A stretch of 64,000 bases of DNA from Mesorhizobium opportunistum WSM2075. GTDB taxonomy: Bacteria > Pseudomonadota > Alphaproteobacteria > Rhizobiales > Rhizobiaceae. The notes below the pieces were generated by a model. The model saw only the letters and a program-made list of their open reading frames with translations. It was not told the origin of the DNA and did not search any database. Position 1 is the first letter of the stretch; every line of letters begins with the position of its first letter. Made by a program: the position numbers and the translations under genes. The stretch covers positions 1,663,501 through 1,727,500 of the forward strand of contig NC_015675.1 in NCBI RefSeq assembly GCF_000176035.2, read 5' to 3'. Shown piece by piece: positions 18,467 to 26,778 of this stretch.

Positions 18467-19342
18467 TTAGGCGCGTTTGGCCATCAGGCGGTAGAGCATC
18501 GATGCCGGCAGCAAGCGCTTGAGCGCCGCGCCGATCCTGGCCGGCACTGTTACCACATAGTGCGGACGCGGGCGCCGCGACAGAAGTGCATGGCGTAGAA
18601 CCTTGTAGACCACTTCCGGCCCGGGTTTCAGCGCCGACTGGCTGCCGCCGGCGCGCAGCCGCTCCAACTGTGCCGCGTAGTCCACGCGATGCACGGAATT
18701 CTCGAGGTCGATGTTTTTCAGGAACCAGGGCAGCCCGTTGCTGGCGATCTTCGATTTCACCGGCCCCGGCTCGATCAGCGAAACATGGACGCCGCTGCCT
18801 TCCAGTTCCTGGCCCTGGCAGAGCATCAGGGCCTCGAGCGCATGCTTCGATGCCGAATAGGCGCCGCGAAAGCGCACCGGCACCAGGCCAAGGATCGACG
18901 AGCAATGGACGATGCGGCCGTGGCCCTGGCGGCGCATCACCGGTACCAGACGGCGGGTCAGATCATGCCAGCCGAAGAAGTTGACCTCGAACTGCTGCTT
19001 GAGGGCCGCCACCGACAGATCCTCGACGGCGCCGGCCTGCGCGTAGGCGCCGTTGTTGAAGAGCGCGTCCAGCCTTCCGCCGGTGCGTTCGAGCACTGAA
19101 GTCACCAGGGCGGCGATCGAGTCCGGTTCGCTGTAGTCGAGATGGAAGGCCTCGATGCCGTCGGTTTCGAGAGCGGCGATGTCTTCGGGTTTTCGCGCCG
19201 TCGCGAACACCCGCCAGCCCTCGGTCTTCAATGCGCGTGCGCAATGAGCGCCTATGCCGGACGACGCACCAGTGACGATGATGGTGCGCAACTCTGTTGC
19301 GGGCGAATTCGTGGTTTGACGAAGGGTTGCCATTTGCCGCAT
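18467..19342 (-). CDS. Short-chain dehydrogenase/reductase
   Basis: A 291-residue classical SDR: NAD(P) site TGASSGIGAHCARAL, NNGAYA in place of the usual NNAG, active Ser in SSILG and YSASK catalytic motif. A longer C-terminal tail (residues 240-291) with a basic/hydrophobic end suggests membrane association. The substrate is unknown; the extended-tail type is often near retinol or hydroxysteroid dehydrogenases. The start at 19342 has GGGAAG just upstream; MATL three codons on is an alternative. It diverges from the yihY gene, 49 bp away. Confidence 0.85.
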   Translation of the reverse strand: MRQMATLRQTTNSPATELRTIIVTGASSGIGAHCARALKTEGWRVFATARKPEDIAALETDGIEAFHLDYSEPDSIAALVTSVLERTGGRLDALFNNGAYAQAGAVEDLSVAALKQQFEVNFFGWHDLTRRLVPVMRRQGHGRIVHCSSILGLVPVRFRGAYSASKHALEALMLCQGQELEGSGVHVSLIEPGPVKSKIASNGLPWFLKNIDLENSVHRVDYAAQLERLRAGGSQSALKPGPEVVYKVLRHALLSRRPRPHYVVTVPARIGAALKRLLPASMLYRLMAKRA

Positions 19343-19391
19343 TCACTTCCCATATTCGCGGCGTCGAGACAATCGAAGGGAGCGCGCGTTC

Positions 19392-20243
19392 TTGCTGCGG
19401 AATATTGTCGCCCTGCGCCGCGTGCTCTACGACGCGATCGGCCATTTCAACACCGATGACGGCTGGGCGATGGCCAGCCATCTGGCGATCACCTCGCTGA
19501 TGGCGCTGTTTCCGTTCCTGATCTTCGCCACCACGCTGGGCAGCTTTCTCGGCGCCCAGGCCTTTGCCGACACGGCCGTGCATCTGGTCTTCGACACCTG
19601 GCCGGATCAGATCGCCAAGCCGATCGCGCATGAGGTGCTGAACGTGCTGACCGTCAGGCGCACCGACCTGTTGACCTACGGCGTGCTGCTGGCGGCGTAT
19701 TTCGCGTCGAACGGCATCGAGGCGCTGCGCACGTCGCTCAACCGGGCCTACCGCGTCACGGAGACGCGCGGCATCATCTATCGCCGGGTGCAGAGCATCT
19801 TCTTCGTGCTGATCGCCACCGCCGGGTTCCTGGCGATCAGCGTGCTCCTGGTGTTCGCGCCGCTGCTGGCGCGGCTGGCGGAAGCCCATTTCGAGTGGAT
19901 CAAGCCCTATACCGGCACGATCACGCTGTGGCGCTACGTCATCGCCTCAGCCGTCATCATCGGCGGCTTGTTTGCCGTCCACTACTGGCTGCCGGCCGGC
20001 AAGCGCCGCTTCGTCTCGCTGGTGCCCGGCATCATCTTCACACTCGCGGCATGGCTTATCGGCTCGACCATATTCGCCACCTATCTCGACCATTTCTCGT
20101 CCTATGTGACGACCTATGCCGGTCTCGCCTCGATCATGATCGCGGTGGTTTTCCTCTACATCGTCTCGGCGATCTTCATCCTCGGTGGCGAGCTCAATGC
20201 CGCGATCAGCCGCTATCTGGAGGCACGTGCGCGGGTGGGATGA
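19392..20243 (+). CDS. YihY/BrkB-family inner-membrane protein
   Basis: A 283-residue membrane protein with about six spans and the YihY signature in the first third (DDGWAMASHLAITSLMALFPFLIF). The family was once annotated as ribonuclease BN in error; its true function, possibly transport, is not settled. The start is TTG at 19392, about 10 nt after GAAGGGAGC. It ends just before the octanucleotide repeat region and faces the DMT gene convergently. Confidence 0.85.
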   Translation: MLRNIVALRRVLYDAIGHFNTDDGWAMASHLAITSLMALFPFLIFATTLGSFLGAQAFADTAVHLVFDTWPDQIAKPIAHEVLNVLTVRRTDLLTYGVLLAAYFASNGIEALRTSLNRAYRVTETRGIIYRRVQSIFFVLIATAGFLAISVLLVFAPLLARLAEAHFEWIKPYTGTITLWRYVIASAVIIGGLFAVHYWLPAGKRRFVSLVPGIIFTLAAWLIGSTIFATYLDHFSSYVTTYAGLASIMIAVVFLYIVSAIFILGGELNAAISRYLEARARVG

Positions 20244-20323
20244 GGGGCCGAATTGGAAGAACTGGAGAATTGAGGAACTGAAGAATTGGAGAAGAAGTAG
20301 ACAGCGCCAGATATGGCCGATTT

Positions 20324-20386
20324 TTCCTCAATTCCTCAATTCCTCAATTCCTCAATTCCTCAATTCCTCAATTCCTCAATTCCTCA
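20324..20386. repeat. Octanucleotide tandem repeat (ATTCCTCA, about 8 units)
   Basis: Seven perfect ATTCCTCA units run from 20331 to 20386, preceded by a 7-base partial unit at 20324 and followed by a diverged unit ATTCCACA. Inverted, degenerate copies (AATTGAGGAACTG, AGAATTGGAG) lie at 20266-20293, so the region can also fold back. The array overlaps the last codons and stop of the minus-strand DMT gene. Unit length 8 is not a multiple of 3, so copy-number change would shift that gene's 3' end. Confidence 0.95.
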
Positions 20387-21272
20387 ATTCCACAGTTCTT
20401 CCCTTCGCCTGCCGAGCCGTTGCCAGGCCGACGCCGAAGGTCGTGATCGCCATGCCGACGATCTGCAGGGCGTTGAGCTGCTCGTCGAAAAGTGCCCAGG
20501 CGATGATCGCCGTCACCGCCGGCACCAGGTAGAACAGCGAGGCGACTTTCGACATCTCGCCGTCGCGGATCATCACCATCAGCAGAAAGATAGCGCCGAG
20601 CGACAGCACCAGCACCAGCCAGGCCATGGCGAAGATCAGTTCGCCATTGATGATAACGGTATGGGTTTCGAAGGCGAGCGCGGCCAGGATCATCAGGCAA
20701 GCACCGCCGACATATTGCCACATGGTGGCTGCGACAAGGTCGCCGCCGGAAGCGAAACGCTTCTGCCAGATGGTGCCGGCGCTCATGCCGAGCACCGAGA
20801 CCAGCGAGGCGATCAATGTCGCCGCCGTCACCCCGCCACCAAGCGCGCCGAGCTTGGGCCACAGCACGATAACGATGCCGATCAAGCCGATGCCAAGGCC
20901 AAGCCAGTGGCGCGGCAGGATGGCCTCGCCGAGGAACTTGCCGGCAAGCACGGCCGTGATCAGCGGCTGCAGGCCGACGATCAAGGCTGAAAAGCCGGCC
21001 GGCATGCCCCTGTGGATGGCCCAGAAGACGGCGCCGAGGTAGACGCCATGCATCAGCACGCCGGCGCCGGTGGCGTGCAATGCCTGCTTGCGGGTGGCTC
21101 GTTTCGAGCCCAGCACAAGCGTCAGGATGGCCAGCAGGATCGCGGCTATCACGAACCGTGCGGCAAGGAAGGTGAACGGTTCGGCCCATGGCATGGCGTA
21201 GCGGGCGCCGATGAAGCCGGTCGCCCACAAGACGACGAAGGTGGCGGGGATGAACCGCTTGATGCTGTGCAT
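20376..21272 (-). CDS. EamA/DMT-family transporter
   Basis: A 298-residue protein starting MHSIKRFIPATFVVLWATGF, with ten predicted spans in two EamA repeats, the layout of RhaT/RarD-type drug and metabolite exporters. The substrate is unknown. The C-terminal residues VELRN and the stop codon come from the octanucleotide array, so the natural end of the protein has probably been altered. The frame upstream of 21272 is a shadow of gluQ. It lies 139 bp downstream of gluQ's stop on the same strand. Confidence 0.85.
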   Translation of the reverse strand: MHSIKRFIPATFVVLWATGFIGARYAMPWAEPFTFLAARFVIAAILLAILTLVLGSKRATRKQALHATGAGVLMHGVYLGAVFWAIHRGMPAGFSALIVGLQPLITAVLAGKFLGEAILPRHWLGLGIGLIGIVIVLWPKLGALGGGVTAATLIASLVSVLGMSAGTIWQKRFASGGDLVAATMWQYVGGACLMILAALAFETHTVIINGELIFAMAWLVLVLSLGAIFLLMVMIRDGEMSKVASLFYLVPAVTAIIAWALFDEQLNALQIVGMAITTFGVGLATARQAKGRTVELRN

Positions 21273-21411
21273 TTTTCCGGAGACCGCCACGCTGGTGAGA
21301 ATTGACCGTGGCGCTGCTCTAATCCCGTTCAAGCCGGCGCGCAAAACGAAACGATTGATCCATGCATCACGGGAATTCAAGGGCATTGCGATTTTCCGAA
21401 CCAGCCAGAGG

Positions 21412-22287
21412 TCAAAGCCCCACCATTCGCCTGATATCATCAGGCGATGCGCCCGCATCGCGCAGCTTGGCAAGGCCAGTGTCTCCAAGGCTCTTCGACA
21501 GTTTTCGCCCATCCGGCCCGAGGATGAGCCGGTGGTGGAAATAGGTGGGCTGCGGTAGCCCAAGAAGCTCCTGGAGCAGGCGCTGCACGCCTGTCGCGGA
21601 AAACAGGTCCTGGCCGCGCACGACATGGCTGACGCCTTGCAGGGCATCGTCCATGACGACGGCAAGATGATAGCTGGTGGGGATGTCGCGGCGCCCCACG
21701 ATCACATCGCCCCAGTCCCGCGGGCGGGCGGCGACCGCGCGCGTCGCCGACAGCGTCTCGTCGGTGAATTCGGTCCATGCGAGATCCCTGCCGACACGCG
21801 CCATGGCCGCGTCGACATCGAGCCGCCAGGCGAAGGGCGCATTTTCGGCGATCCGCCGCTTGCGTTCCCTGGCCGGCAGCGCCTTGTCGGCCGGGGGGTA
21901 GAGTGGCACGCCGTCAGGGTCGCGCGGCCAGTCGCGCCCGCGCTTTTCGCTGTCGGTGATGAAGGCGCGGATCTCGCCACGGCTCATGAAAGCCGGATAG
22001 ACGAGTTCCTCGCTCATCAGCCGGTCGAGCATCGTCCGGTACTCGGCAAAATGCCCGGACTGGCGGCGCACCGGCTCCTCCCAGCCGAGACCCAGCCATT
22101 TCAGATCGGCCAGCACGCCCGCCTCGAATTGCGGCGTGCAACGCGTCGTGTCGATGTCTTCGATGCGCAGCAGCAGGCGACCGTCATTCGCCTTTGCCAG
22201 CTTCTGGTTGAGCAGCGCCGAATAGGCATGACCAAGGTGCAGTTCGCCGTTGGGGCTGGGCGCGAAGCGGAATGTCAGGAGCGTCAT
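21412..22287 (-). CDS. gluQ: Glutamyl-Q tRNA(Asp) synthetase
   Basis: A 291-residue truncated GluRS paralogue: it has the catalytic Rossmann domain with HLGH (HIGH-type) near residue 17 and KLSKS near residue 264, but no anticodon-binding domain. It attaches glutamate to queuosine-34 of tRNA(Asp). The start fits the family (TFRFAPSPNGELHLGH). The Cys cluster that binds zinc in E. coli GluQ is absent: the matching stretch reads VYPAFMSRGEI. It diverges from the glycosylase gene. Confidence 0.92.
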   Translation of the reverse strand: MTLLTFRFAPSPNGELHLGHAYSALLNQKLAKANDGRLLLRIEDIDTTRCTPQFEAGVLADLKWLGLGWEEPVRRQSGHFAEYRTMLDRLMSEELVYPAFMSRGEIRAFITDSEKRGRDWPRDPDGVPLYPPADKALPARERKRRIAENAPFAWRLDVDAAMARVGRDLAWTEFTDETLSATRAVAARPRDWGDVIVGRRDIPTSYHLAVVMDDALQGVSHVVRGQDLFSATGVQRLLQELLGLPQPTYFHHRLILGPDGRKLSKSLGDTGLAKLRDAGASPDDIRRMVGL

Positions 22288-22362
22288 GTCTCGAGCGGCA
22301 ATCGGGTTGTGCGGCGGTTTTGGCAGTTGCTACCTTGCGGCACATTCGCGGACAAGGATACC

Positions 22363-23004
22363 ATGCAACGCATCGCCACACTCGACGACATCGCCCGCGG
22401 GCTCGATGCGCTTTGCGAGATCGACCCGCGCCTGGACAAGGTGCGCGGCATGGCGGGCGAGGTGCCGCTCAGGCTTTCCGAACCTGGCTTCAGGAGCCTG
22501 GCCTCGATCATCGTCTCGCAGCAGGTGTCGCGCGCCAGTGCAGACGCGATCTTCGGCCGGCTGACCAGGCTTGTCGACCCGCTGACGCCACAGGCGATCT
22601 TGGCCGCCGGCGAGGACATGTTCCGCGAAGCCGGCTTGTCACGGCCCAAGCAGCGCGGCCTGATCGCGGTTGCCCAGGCCGTGGCCGACGGCCTCGACCT
22701 TCATCACCTCTGTTCGCTCGACGCGGTCGAGGCCATCACGGCGATGACGGCGGTGCCCGGCATTGGTCCCTGGACGGCGGAAGTCTATCTGTTGTTTGCC
22801 GCGGGTCACCCCGATATCTTCCCCGCGCGTGACGTCGCGCTCCAAACGGCGGTCGGTCATGCGCTCGGCATCGACCCGCGTCCACCCGAGAAAGCACTGA
22901 TCGCATTGGCCGAATCATGGAGCCCGTGGCGAGGTGTCGCATCGCGGCTTTTCTGGTCCTATTATCGCGAAACCAGGGGGCGGGACGCCGCGCCGCCGGC
23001 CTGA
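22363..23004 (+). CDS. DNA-3-methyladenine glycosylase II (AlkA-like)
   Basis: A 213-residue HhH-GPD enzyme. The helix-hairpin-helix VPGIGPWTAE (about 131-140) contacts DNA and the catalytic Asp157 lies in FPARDVALQ. The early SIIVSQQVSRASA segment is typical of the family. It removes alkylated purines in base-excision repair. It is shorter than E. coli AlkA (282) because the N-terminal beta domain is missing, as in many alphaproteobacterial forms. The ATG at 22363 follows ACAAGGATACC. Confidence 0.9.
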   Translation: MQRIATLDDIARGLDALCEIDPRLDKVRGMAGEVPLRLSEPGFRSLASIIVSQQVSRASADAIFGRLTRLVDPLTPQAILAAGEDMFREAGLSRPKQRGLIAVAQAVADGLDLHHLCSLDAVEAITAMTAVPGIGPWTAEVYLLFAAGHPDIFPARDVALQTAVGHALGIDPRPPEKALIALAESWSPWRGVASRLFWSYYRETRGRDAAPPA

Positions 23005-23132
23005 ATCTGCAAAAAAGCATAAAAATCATGCGTTTTTGACGCTTCGGCAACGCGACAATCCGCTTCACATCCCTGTCATGTCAGGCTTACAGTATCCCCG
23101 CCGTTCGGGTCTAGAACCAAGGAGGTAAACAC

Positions 23133-23690
23133 GTGACGGTTGCCGTATCTCCGGATGGGCTTCCAGCACTGGTGCTGAATGCGGATTACCGTCCGCTCAG
23201 CTATTACCCATTGTCGCTCTGGTCCTGGCAGGACGCCATCAAGGCGGTGTTCCTCGACCGGGTGAACATCGTTGCCGAATACGAGCACGCGGTGTCGTCG
23301 CCGACCTTCTCGATGAAGCTGCCGAGCGTGGTCAGCCTGAAGGCCTATGTGAAGCCGTCCAGGCATCCGGCGTTCACGCGCTTCAACGTCTTCCTGCGCG
23401 ACCGCTTCCAGTGCCAATATTGCGGCACGCCCGACGACCTGACCTTCGACCACGTCATCCCGCGCCATCGCGGCGGGGCGACGACATGGGAGAATGTGGT
23501 CGCCGCCTGTTCGCCCTGCAATTTGAGGAAGGGCGGCATGATGCCGGCGCAGGCCAAGATGTGGCCGCTGCAGAAGCCCTATCAGCCGACGGTGCATGAT
23601 CTGCACAACAACGGCCGCCTGTTCCCGCCCAACCATCTGCATGAAAGCTGGATGGATTATCTATACTGGGACGTCGAATTGGAACCCTGA
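23133..23690 (+). CDS. HNH endonuclease
   Basis: A 185-residue protein with the HNH/zinc core in the second half: CQYCG, FDHVIPRHRGG, ENVVAACSPCNLRKGG. Two CxxC pairs bind structural zinc and the DH..N..H residues form the nicking site. The N-terminal half (PALVLNADYRPLSYYPLSLW) is a conserved extension seen across Hyphomicrobiales. The start is GTG at 23133 with a strong AAGGAGG 7 nt upstream. It is a stand-alone chromosomal gene without restriction partners; a repair role is possible but unproven. Confidence 0.88.
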   Translation: MTVAVSPDGLPALVLNADYRPLSYYPLSLWSWQDAIKAVFLDRVNIVAEYEHAVSSPTFSMKLPSVVSLKAYVKPSRHPAFTRFNVFLRDRFQCQYCGTPDDLTFDHVIPRHRGGATTWENVVAACSPCNLRKGGMMPAQAKMWPLQKPYQPTVHDLHNNGRLFPPNHLHESWMDYLYWDVELEP

Positions 23691-23729
23691 GATCGTTCGA
23701 GAATTCGGGAGGCTGGCCGCTCACTTATC

Positions 23730-23870
23730 AGCGGGTCGCGTTTGAGGACCGGCTTCCCCACTCCGTCGCTTCGCAGCGCCACCTCTCCCCCTCCGGAGGG
23801 AGAGGAAGGGAGCCTCCCGGCACACAAGCTTGCGCCCTTCCTCTACCCCGTCGATCGGGGGAGAGCGACT
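23730..23870. repeat. Mosaic intergenic palindromic repeat, left of the IS110 gene
   Basis: This GC-rich stretch contains CTCCGTCGCTTCGCAGCG (from 23761), whose inverted copy appears at 25013-25039, and a hairpin CCTCTCCC/GGGAGAGG (23782-23789 with 23798-23805). Composition and modular hairpins are those of rhizobial intergenic mosaic elements (RIME-like). It carries no gene. Confidence 0.65.
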
Positions 23871-23880
23871 GTCTGGGGTG

Positions 23881-24852
23881 TCAAGTTGCATTTGCGAACT
23901 CGGCTCGCGCATCGCGTGCTTTTGCATTGAGGATGACGAGGAGTTTTCGGGCGAGTGCGATGCGGATGAGCATTTTGGACTTTCCGGCCTGTTGCAACCG
24001 CTGAGCGAACGCTTTGAGATGGGGATCGAACTTGGCCACGATGGCCGCGACGATGAAGAGGATGCCTCGCGGCCCGGCGCGTCCGCCGCGCACATGCCTG
24101 TTGCCGGCCCGCCTGCCGCTGTCATCTGCGATGGGGGCGAGGCCTGCCAGCTTAGCGATGGCTTTGTTGGAGATGAGGCCGATCTCAGGCAGTTCGGCCA
24201 TCAGGCGGGCGACGGTGCGCCCGGCCACCCCCTTGAGCGAACGGAAGGCCCGCTCCAGCCTGGCCCACAGCGGATCGTCGTCGATCATCGAGGCAATCTC
24301 GCCTTCCAGCCGTCGTTGCTCGCGCTTGAGGAAGGCCAGCATGGCCTCGATGCTGGCGCATGTCTCGGCGTCGCGTGCGGCACTTCTGCGCTGCTTGTTG
24401 ATGGTCGCATCGCCGACAACCTGGCAAAGCCGCGCAACCAGTGCGGCGAGCCGCTGCTGGGCAGCGCTCGGCGGTGGCGTGGGGACCGTCTTCTTGACTT
24501 CGCTGTAATGGGCGATGACAGCAGCGTCGATCCGGTCGGTCTTTTCCAGATAACCCATCGCCTCGGCGAAGCGACGCACGCTCTTGGCATTGACCACGCC
24601 GCACGGCATGCCATGCGCCCACAAAAGCATGAACCCCAGCCTCTCATAGCCGCCCGACGCCTCCATCACCGCCATTGCTGCGCCGTGGCCACGGCAGAAC
24701 AGCCAAAGAGCTGCGATGCCCGTCGCGTCATTGGCGAAACGCTCTGCCGCACCGCCTGGCCAGACATGCGCGTCCAGCCAATCCTTCGAAACATCAACTC
24801 CACAAATGATCTTGTTCACGGTAACCTGCCTTGTGCGTACGGTTGGAACCAA
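23881..24852 (-). mobile_element. IS110-family transposase (DEDD recombinase)
   Basis: A 323-residue recombinase with the N-terminal RuvC-like DEDD domain (CGVDVSKDWLD, VMEASGGYERL, KTDRIDAAVIAHY) and the C-terminal Tnp_IS110 domain with LAGLAPIADDSGRRAGNRH, which carries the catalytic Ser region. The gene looks intact. IS110 elements lack terminal inverted repeats and, in recently studied members, use a bridge RNA from the non-coding end to choose donor and target. Here that end would be 24853 to about 25010, which is gene-free. Exact element ends were not fixed. Confidence 0.9.
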
Positions 24853-25012
24853 GCGACTGTTCGGTCGTGCGTGACGAAGGCGAAGATCCCAAGCTCTCCC
24901 GCGGCTGTAACCTCAGGTGGTACGGGCGACTTCGCCAAGCCAAGGTCCGGGCGGCCGCCCGGACCTTGGCTCAATCGCTTCAATCCCACGAAATCGCTCT
25001 CGTGTAGATACA
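24853..25012 (-). other. Gene-free upstream end of the IS110 element: possible bridge RNA region
   Basis: About 160 bp upstream of the recombinase ATG contain no gene. In the IS110 subgroup this segment encodes the bridge RNA. The stretch includes the 34-bp perfect palindrome at 24938-24971. No RNA fold could be matched to known bridge RNAs by eye, and the element boundary may fall within this stretch. Confidence 0.35.
24938..24971. repeat. 34-bp perfect palindrome
   Basis: AGCCAAGGTCCGGGCGG is followed directly by its exact reverse complement, giving 17-bp arms with no loop. It lies 86 bp upstream of the IS110 gene start. It may be part of the IS end, the target repeat in which the element sits, or a separate repeat. 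Confidence 0.95.
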
Positions 25013-25040
25013 AGGTGGCGCTGCGAAGCAGCGACGGAGC
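25013..25040. repeat. Inverted copy of the left mosaic repeat, right of the IS110 gene
   Basis: AGGTGGCGCTGCGAAG, then GCGACGGAG after a CA, is the reverse complement of 23761-23784 apart from a 3-nt insertion. The two copies bracket the IS110 gene and its flanks in inverted orientation. Confidence 0.8.
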
Positions 25041-25137
25041 GGGGGTCGACCTGCTCGGACGTCGAAAGCCGAGCCATGCAATTCAGCCTGCTGAATCTTC
25101 GCTCTAACTCTGCGTCGCGCCACTCACGCGAATAGGC

Positions 25138-25656
25138 TCAGTCGCGGGAAAGTGCGCCGCGGAAGGCGACGGCCGCGAGGACGAGGCTGGCGATGGCGTT
25201 CCAGCCGGCCAGCGACAGGCCCAGGATGCGCAGCGCGGCCTTGTCGCAGGAGGGCGGCACGAATTTGTCGAGCGCGTCGAGCACGCCCTTGCCGCCGGTG
25301 TCGACCGGTCCAGCGCCCGCCGTGCAGTCGGTCGGGCCCGCCCACCACTGCCATTCGACGCCGGAGTGGTAGACGCCGAGATAGAGGCCGTAGAGCATCA
25401 GCAGGCCGCCGATGCCCAGCAGGCCGCGCGTCAGCCATGCGGGTGCGCGCAGCATCGATGCAATCACCGCCAACACCATCAACGGCACGCCGATATAGTA
25501 GGGGGTGCGCTGCTCCAGGCAGAGATGGCAGGGGATGTAGCCGCCGATGTACTGGAAGGCGAGCGCCGAGCCGACGGTGGCGGCCATGGCGACAGCGAGA
25601 AACAGGGCGGTTCGCGTCCGCTGGCGTCCGGTATCGGCATTCATGATGGCTGTCAT
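25138..25656 (-). CDS. dsbB: Disulfide bond formation protein B
   Basis: A 172-residue membrane protein with four spans. The first redox pair is Cys43-Cys46 (PCHLCLEQR) and the second is Cys111 and Cys137 in the periplasmic loop. It reoxidises DsbA and passes electrons to quinone. The LEQR motif after the first pair contains the quinone-interacting Arg. No dsbA is in the window. Its 3' end abuts the mosaic repeat region right of the IS110 gene. Confidence 0.93.
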   Translation of the reverse strand: MTAIMNADTGRQRTRTALFLAVAMAATVGSALAFQYIGGYIPCHLCLEQRTPYYIGVPLMVLAVIASMLRAPAWLTRGLLGIGGLLMLYGLYLGVYHSGVEWQWWAGPTDCTAGAGPVDTGGKGVLDALDKFVPPSCDKAALRILGLSLAGWNAIASLVLAAVAFRGALSRD

Positions 25657-25743
25657 TGGGTCTTTCGTCCGCTGAATTCGTCCGGCTATTTCCTTGTCCG
25701 TGCCGTTGTCCCAAAGCCACTACACAGTTTTGGGCGACATGGA

Positions 25744-26328
25744 TCAGAACGCGTATTTGACCAATATATAGAGCAAAATCAGGGCAGCCGCGCCGGCGCC
25801 AACGATCAATCCCAGGCGCTTCTCGATGAACTCCCTGATCGGCTCGCCATAGCGGCGCAGCAGCCAGGCAAGCAGCAGGAAACGAGCGCCTCGCGCCAAG
25901 ATGGCCGAGACGATGAAGACCACAAGATTGATGTGAAGCGCCCCGGCCAGAATGGTGACCACCTTGATCGGCGGCAGGTGCGCAACACCGGACGTGACGA
26001 GCAGCACGAGCATCAGCCCGTACCCGGACGACTGCCACTTCTCGAACGTGGCAATGCCGCCGAAGTGCTCCAGGATCGGCCGTGCTATCGTGTCGTAGGC
26101 ATAGTAGCCGATCAGCCAGCCGGCGATGCCGCCCAGCACGGACGCGGCAGTGGCGGTCAGCGCATAGCGATAGGCGCGTTCCGGCCGCGCCAACGCCATG
26201 GGCAGGAACAGTACGTCCGCCGGGATGAAGAACACCGAACTTTCGACGAAAGCGATGAAGGCCAGCCACCATTCGGCGGATTTGCGGGCCGCCAGGGACA
26301 AGGTCCATTCGTACAGTCCACGAAGCAT
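25744..26328 (-). CDS. YqaA/DedA-type membrane protein (SNARE-associated)
   Basis: A 194-residue protein starting MLRGLYEWTLSLAARKSAEWW, with about five hydrophobic segments and the family stretch FIAFVESSVFFIPADVLFLP. TAG-GAG (AGGAG) lies 6 nt upstream of the ATG, so the much longer open frame upstream is discounted. YqaA/DedA relatives take part in lipid flipping and membrane homeostasis; the role here is not known. It is 87 bp upstream of dsbB, same strand. Confidence 0.82.
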   Translation of the reverse strand: MLRGLYEWTLSLAARKSAEWWLAFIAFVESSVFFIPADVLFLPMALARPERAYRYALTATAASVLGGIAGWLIGYYAYDTIARPILEHFGGIATFEKWQSSGYGLMLVLLVTSGVAHLPPIKVVTILAGALHINLVVFIVSAILARGARFLLLAWLLRRYGEPIREFIEKRLGLIVGAGAAALILLYILVKYAF

Positions 26329-26540
26329 CGGCACTCCTAATGCATGTCGCCCGCAAGGTGCGTATCGGTTTCGGGACAGAACAAGGACCCAAAGCGCAGG
26401 GCATCCATCCGTGTTCAGATGGGCATCGCTTTGACACGCCGCCTGTCTAGAAAGATTTTCCGCGCTGCACAATGGCAGCACACCCACGAAATCGGAAGGC
26501 GCAGTTTGGTCGCATCCAGGCGATCCCGAGATTTGGCCAG

Positions 26541-26568
26541 TTGACGAACAGGCCTCCGACCGTATAGT
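26541..26568 (+). promoter_or_regulatory. Promoter of tRNA-Leu
   Basis: TTGACG (26541-26546), 16-nt spacer and TATAGT (26563-26568) closely match the sigma-70 consensus. Transcription would start near 26575, 22 nt before the mature tRNA. It is one of the clearest housekeeping promoters in the window. Confidence 0.75.
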
Positions 26569-26596
26569 CCGCGCCCATCCAGGCCGTCCGGCCTGA

Positions 26597-26681
26597 GCCC
26601 CTATGGCGGAATTGGTAGACGCGCTCGACTCAAAATCGAGTTCCGCAAGGAGTGCTGGTTCGATCCCGGCTAGGGGCACCA
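26597..26681 (+). tRNA. tRNA-Leu (anticodon CAA)
   Basis: Acceptor arms GCCCCTA (26597-26603) and TAGGGGC (26671-26677), discriminator A and encoded CCA. The anticodon stem CTCGA/TCGAG encloses CTCAAAA, anticodon CAA, decoding UUG. A long variable arm (class II) and a GGTTCGATCC T-arm are present. No integrase or duplicated 3' end is near, so it is not visibly an attachment site. Confidence 0.97.
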
Positions 26682-26701
26682 CCCTTCGCTCTTTGAGCTT
26701 C

Positions 26702-26736
26702 GGGTGGCAAGCCACCCTCTTGGAGCTTCGAAGCTC
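26702..26736. repeat. Hairpin cluster after tRNA-Leu
   Basis: GGGTGGC/GCCACCC (26702-26708 with 26711-26717) is followed by the perfect palindrome GAGCTTCGAAGCTC (26723-26736). There is no U run; it may act as a weak terminator or processing signal for the tRNA transcript, or for the convergent acyltransferase gene. Confidence 0.4.
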
Positions 26737-26778
26737 GATGGACGCGGGGATGTCCTCCGTAGCCTTGGCGAAGGAGGA

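Noticed and set aside
20324..20386. CRISPR-like array
   Set aside because: The unit is 8 bp with no spacers; it is a simple tandem repeat.
25124..26437. 437-codon open frame across dsbB and the YqaA-type gene
   Set aside because: It lies out of frame with both genes, which have clear membrane topology, and it has no domain.
26597..26681. tRNA-Leu as an integration site
   Set aside because: No integrase, no duplicated tRNA 3' end and no change of gene type on either side were seen.
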